This document shows, in pieces, positions 60,878 to 64,000 of a stretch of 64,000 nucleotides of DNA; the stretch's first letter is position 1, and each line of letters begins with the position of its first letter. This DNA comes from Bacteroidales bacterium (GTDB taxonomy: Bacteria; Bacteroidota; Bacteroidia; Bacteroidales; WCHB1-69). The notes under the pieces are model-generated. The model did not search any database. It saw only the letters and a program-made list of their open reading frames with translations, and was not told the origin of the DNA. The translations under genes were made by a program, and so were the position numbers. Location of the stretch: the NCBI GenBank assembly GCA_017651425.1, contig JAGCCZ010000005.1, forward strand, positions 33,034 to 97,033, in the 5' to 3' direction.

Positions 60878-61366
60878 TTACTCTTCATAAGGAATGTCGT
60901 GTTGGGTTATGGAAAAAGAAACATGTTCAGTGTTTTTCAATTTTCTATTTGTCATACAGACATAAAAAATTTGGTGACCCACTTCTGCGGCAGCAGTTTC
61001 CCACAGCTCGGCATGAAGATTATAGTTATTATCGTCCACTTTCTCCCAGCTAACATTCAAACCGTGATTATTCCAGGATGTTAGGAAAAACAGAAGTGTG
61101 TGTTCATTGAAATCAATGTCGGAAAGGTAGTCCACATCCGACAGGGGTATGCCATAAATAAAAAGATCTTGGAGTTGCCTCAGGGAATCAATACGGTAGA
61201 GGATGTTCTCTTGCAGATTCGTGTTGAGATTTGGCACGCTCCACTCCGTAATGTTTAGTTCTGTGATTGATACATCGGGTTCCGGTTCGGGACGGTGGCA
61301 TCCTGTCAGAAATCCGCTTGCCAATAGTGCCAAGACAAAAAAATGGATAATAATATTGTTTTTCAT
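60878..61366 (-). CDS. Small lipoprotein of unknown function
   Basis: The 162-residue protein has a lipoprotein signal (LALLASGFLTGC) followed by a Pro/Glu-rich spacer and a single domain of about 130 residues. The segment DIDFNEHTLLFFLTSWNNHG followed by a paired-strand region loosely resembles PrcB-type domains, but I would not assign it. It lies among surface-protein genes and is AT-richer than its neighbours. Confidence 0.65.
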   Translation of the reverse strand: MKNNIIIHFFVLALLASGFLTGCHRPEPEPDVSITELNITEWSVPNLNTNLQENILYRIDSLRQLQDLFIYGIPLSDVDYLSDIDFNEHTLLFFLTSWNNHGLNVSWEKVDDNNYNLHAELWETAAAEVGHQIFYVCMTNRKLKNTEHVSFSITQHDIPYEE

Positions 61367-61447
61367 AAATAAGCTATTGTTGAAACTTTGTTTTTAATGA
61401 ATTGGTTTAGAATAATTTCCGTTTTTTAGTGGACTTTATAGTATTTT

Positions 61448-63001
61448 TTAATAAGAATGACCCTTGATGATTTTCTCCCTATACAGGACACCGTTGTTGT
61501 CCAAGATGAGCAAGACGTACACGCCCTCCTTGAGACGGGAGATGTCAACCATTGTATTGTCGGACTGCACTGGCGCGGTCAGGATGCGGTGTCCCAACGC
61601 ATCAACAATCTCCAAATGCGAACCGGCGGCGAAGGAGGCGCACTCCACGTGCAGCGTGTTGCCTGTTGGGTTGGGATACACCCGGGCTTGATACAAAGTG
61701 GGTTCCCTCACCCCCACGCACTCCACATAATAGATGTTGGAATAGTTCTGCCACCCGGGCGCTTGCTGATAGAGGGATGTGCTTCCGCACGGCACCCGCA
61801 CGATGATGGAGTCCGATGTGTTGAAGACCGCGCTGCCAAGAGCAGGGGGTTGTTCACAATAGATGTCTAATGTCCTGAGCCCCCTGTCCGAAAGGGTCCT
61901 GAATGCCTGCTTGCCGATATACGACACCGTGGCGGGCAAAGACAGCCCCTGCAGCATGGGCGTTTCAAAAAACGCACCTTGTTCTATCGTTTCCAGTTGG
62001 GGCGGCATTGTGACACTGCTCAGCAGATGGCAGCCATAGAAGCAGCACTTGGGAATGGCCTTGACCTGCTGGGGTATGACAACCTGTTCCAATGCCGTGC
62101 CCTCGAAGCATCTCTCCCCGAGGAGGAATATGTTGTCCGGCAAAACGGCTTCTTTCAGATGCTGGAATCTGAAAAAACAGAAATCGGCTATTTCCAGGGA
62201 GTCCGCCCCATTCGCAAACTCCACATATTCGCAAAAAACCTCATCGCCGTTAATGTTGTTTTCCCCCAGCGAGATTTTACGAAGGGTGCCGGGAAACAGC
62301 AAGGAGTCAATGTGGGTTGGATCCACGGCACCCTGCTGGATTTCCCGCAATCCGTCATGGAAGGTGACTCTGGTCAATGGGCAGCGGTAGAAGGCATGAT
62401 AGGGAAGCACTTCCACTCCGCCGGGAATCTCCACTTCGCTCAAGGAGGTGTTTTCAAAAGCCATGGTCCCTATGTGCGTCAAGCCGGAAGGCAACTCTAT
62501 GGACGCCAAGGGAGTGGACATGAATGCGTAATAATTGATGCGCTTCACATTGGCTGACATCACAATCTGATGCAGCGTGGAATGGTGAAAGGCCCCGGTG
62601 TCGATTGTCTCTATTGAAGCCGGAAGCACCACGGTGTGCATGTTCTTTTGCATGAAAAACGCCTCCTTGTCAACAGAGGTCACCGCGTATGTAAGCCCCC
62701 CGTGGGTCACGGAAGAAGGTATGGTGATCAGGGCGTCGTAGTCATAGACCGGATACACAAACCCGGGCTGTCCCACTTCCCAATAATCATAGGGAAATGG
62801 CAGGGAGTGGTATGCGGAGTCGTGGCAGCGGGTCACGGCCACGGTATAGGGGGCAACGGAGGAGGTTATGCGATAGTAGAGGGTGTCGCCGTCAGGGTTC
62901 GCCTGCCGGAAGTCGTACGGCGGGTAGAGGCCCTGGGCGCTTGCCGACAAACAACCCAGCAGCACAATCACAAAACTGAAAAATGACACTAACTTTTTCA
63001 T
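61448..63001 (-). CDS. BspA-type leucine-rich repeat surface protein with C-terminal sorting domain
   Basis: The start at 63001 gives the signal peptide MKKLVSFFSFVIVLLGCLSA; the longer frame crosses the -7 box. Residues 100-420 or so contain about ten LRR_5/BspA repeats of 22-24 residues (IETIDTGAFHHSTLHQIVM; LTHIGTMAFENTSLSEVEI; VKAIPKCCFYGCHLLSSVTM). The C-terminal 80 residues, with VYPNPTGNTLHVEC, LEIVDALGHRIL and LKEGVYVLLI, form a type A sorting domain of type IX secretion. It is probably an exported adhesin-like protein. A promoter box lies 40 nt upstream. Confidence 0.88.
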   Translation of the reverse strand: MKKLVSFFSFVIVLLGCLSASAQGLYPPYDFRQANPDGDTLYYRITSSVAPYTVAVTRCHDSAYHSLPFPYDYWEVGQPGFVYPVYDYDALITIPSSVTHGGLTYAVTSVDKEAFFMQKNMHTVVLPASIETIDTGAFHHSTLHQIVMSANVKRINYYAFMSTPLASIELPSGLTHIGTMAFENTSLSEVEIPGGVEVLPYHAFYRCPLTRVTFHDGLREIQQGAVDPTHIDSLLFPGTLRKISLGENNINGDEVFCEYVEFANGADSLEIADFCFFRFQHLKEAVLPDNIFLLGERCFEGTALEQVVIPQQVKAIPKCCFYGCHLLSSVTMPPQLETIEQGAFFETPMLQGLSLPATVSYIGKQAFRTLSDRGLRTLDIYCEQPPALGSAVFNTSDSIIVRVPCGSTSLYQQAPGWQNYSNIYYVECVGVREPTLYQARVYPNPTGNTLHVECASFAAGSHLEIVDALGHRILTAPVQSDNTMVDISRLKEGVYVLLILDNNGVLYREKIIKGHSY

Positions 63002-63040
63002 AATAATGCTCCTTTCTATTTTTGTTGTTTTTTTACAGGG

Positions 63041-63048
63041 CAAAAATA
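63041..63048 (-). promoter_or_regulatory. Putative -7 box TATTTTTG for the BspA-type gene
   Basis: It matches TAnnTTTG on the minus strand, 40 nt upstream of the start at 63001. Confidence 0.5.
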
Positions 63049-63122
63049 CGGGTTTTCAAATATGATTCATTTGTTTTTATGTTAAAAATTGTTTTTTGCG
63101 GTATTTGTTCAATTTTACATTG

Positions 63123-63153
63123 TGTAGAGCCGTCACAATGTGGCGGCTCTACA
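63123..63153. repeat. Palindromic element 23 nt after the last gene
   Basis: A 14-bp stem (TGTAGAGCCGTCAC with GTGGCGGCTCTACA, one T-G pair) around AAT. It has the same core as the elements at 51039 and 52285, with the T-G pair in the same place as in the 52285 copy. Confidence 0.72.
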
Positions 63154-63176
63154 TTTTGACGGTTTTACAGGTTCCC

Positions 63177-64000
63177 CTACATTTTCACAAACTTCCTCAC
63201 CGCCACGCCGTTCTTATTGCGGAAACTGACCACATAGAGGCCCGGGGTGAGGTGAGAAACGTCGATGGTGACACCATGTTGTGACGTTTCCACATATTGC
63301 ACCACCACGCCGGTGATGTCAGCGACGGTAATGGTGCCCTGCAGGTCGTCGAGGCCCTCTAACTCTACATGGAGGGTGTTGGTGGCCGGGTTGGGGTAGA
63401 GTTTCATCGACACATCCTGATGATGAGATGAAATGTCATTTTCCCCGGTGGCGGCGAAATGGCGGGGATCCCCCATCACGGTGAAGTCCTCATCCTCGCA
63501 GATTCCGAAGAAGAAGCAGAGCACGCCACGGGCCATGACCGAGGAGCGGCCCGTGTTGGCCTCGGCGATGCGCTGCAGCTCCGCGATTTGCGTCCCCGTG
63601 GCGGAAGGCCAGTCGGCATGGCCGTGGAGATAGCCCGACAGGGCCTCCTTCAGGGCGTTGAACGCCATGTAGTTGTCATACTCGTCACGCTCCTCTTCTG
63701 TCTCTAACAGCGCGGAGACACCCTGCAGGGTCAGGACGTTGCTCGCACCAGAAAGGTACTCGGTCTCCGCCAAGGAGTAACGGCTTGACAGTCCCGGCGT
63801 GGCCGCGAACCAGCTCTCCAAGGCCGGCAGGTCCAGCAATGTGTCGCGAAGCAGGGCCCGCACGGCGTTGTTGGAACGTGTGTGAAGCTCGCGCTCCAGC
63901 TCGCCGAGCTGCGCAAAAGCGAGTCGGGCTGACAGAATGTCCGCCTGGGAATGGATGTCCTCCGACGGGTCGGCCACGATGTCCGCGTAGCCCCGCGACT
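63177..64000 (-). CDS. C-terminal part of a surface protein with type IX sorting domain, 5' end outside the window
   Basis: The frame is open to the right edge (residues read SRGYADIVADPSEDI at the edge), so the N-terminus and the start are missing. About 190 residues of mostly helical sequence without a recognised motif are followed by a C-terminal sorting domain (LYPNPATNTLHVELEGLDDL; ITVADITGVVVQYVE; LTPGLYVVSFRNKNGVAVRK). The protein would cross the outer membrane by the type IX system and be attached to the surface or released. Its catalytic or binding domains lie outside the window. Confidence 0.85.
   Translation of the reverse strand, partial: SRGYADIVADPSEDIHSQADILSARLAFAQLGELERELHTRSNNAVRALLRDTLLDLPALESWFAATPGLSSRYSLAETEYLSGASNVLTLQGVSALLETEEERDEYDNYMAFNALKEALSGYLHGHADWPSATGTQIAELQRIAEANTGRSSVMARGVLCFFFGICEDEDFTVMGDPRHFAATGENDISSHHQDVSMKLYPNPATNTLHVELEGLDDLQGTITVADITGVVVQYVETSQHGVTIDVSHLTPGLYVVSFRNKNGVAVRKFVKM

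Overview
The window is chromosomal DNA from a member of the Bacteroidota, most likely the order Bacteroidales. This rests on gene content and signals rather than on any database match. The genes include the nusB-DUF1573-yajC-YbbR-coaE order, a 1101-residue SecA with a C-terminal zinc motif, LptC/LptG, menaquinone genes, a TonB-dependent receptor and several proteins with C-terminal domains of the type IX secretion kind. The Bacteroidota -7 promoter box TAnnTTTG lies about 20-60 nt upstream of many start codons. Base composition is balanced to slightly GC-rich in the core genes and clearly AT-richer in a few accessory genes.

Layout. 1-5149 (+): the 3' part of an alkaline phosphatase, a membrane-anchored coiled-coil protein, then nusB-DUF1573-yajC-YbbR-coaE. 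5377-15052 (-): dtd, menA, menG, an AlbA/Schlafen-type ATP-binding gene wedged upstream of menG, guaA, a BASS-family transporter, lptG and an S9 (DPP5-like) peptidase. 15136-17013 (+): a cysteine-rich lipoprotein, purN and a SAM hydroxide adenosyltransferase. 17014-26530 (-): a tight five-gene run (PepSY-like repeat protein, prmA, a 1499-residue exported protein of unknown function, DAHP synthase/chorismate mutase, S41 protease). 26690-31957 (+): an MGMT-like protein, then mntP-coaX-OMP-TPR-lptC. 31954-34604 (-): DUF4340 protein, ribD, yigZ. 34747-39341 (+): a TolC/MacA/MacB-type tripartite efflux operon. 39447-46363 (-): rpe, a SHOCT protein, a sugar MFS transporter, threonine aldolase and secA. 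46523-48160 (+): an Mrp/NBP35-type ATPase and thyA. 48175-49630 (-): an AT-rich accessory patch with a decayed MNT/HEPN pair and a Bro-N gene. 49823-59251 (+): pgk, a mannose-1-phosphate guanylyltransferase, a TonB-dependent receptor, and two C69 dipeptidases on either side of a DUF1846 gene. 59831-64000 (-): cell-surface proteins, three of them with C-terminal sorting-type domains.

The most unusual feature is in the gaps. Several intergenic spaces consist of degenerate tandem arrays of 7- or 8-bp units in which one position alternates by transition (GTTGGCT/GTTAGCT, GAAATTAA/GAAACTAA, AGTGATC/AGTGATT, TTTGCGA/TTTACGA). Six of the seven arrays start at, overlap or lie within about 10 nt of a stop codon. 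Where a family recurs, it keeps the same orientation relative to the gene before it. A second class is a 28-31 bp palindrome placed 22-32 nt after stop codons. A roughly 240-bp hairpin-rich element between coaE and dtd is bounded by two such arrays, and both flanking stop codons fall inside or at the edge of them. No complete new defence or mobile system is visible. The best candidates for undescribed biology are these post-stop arrays, the 1499-residue protein coupled to prmA, and the small cysteine-rich lipoprotein upstream of purN. No tRNA, rRNA, CRISPR array, insertion sequence or integrase was recognised.
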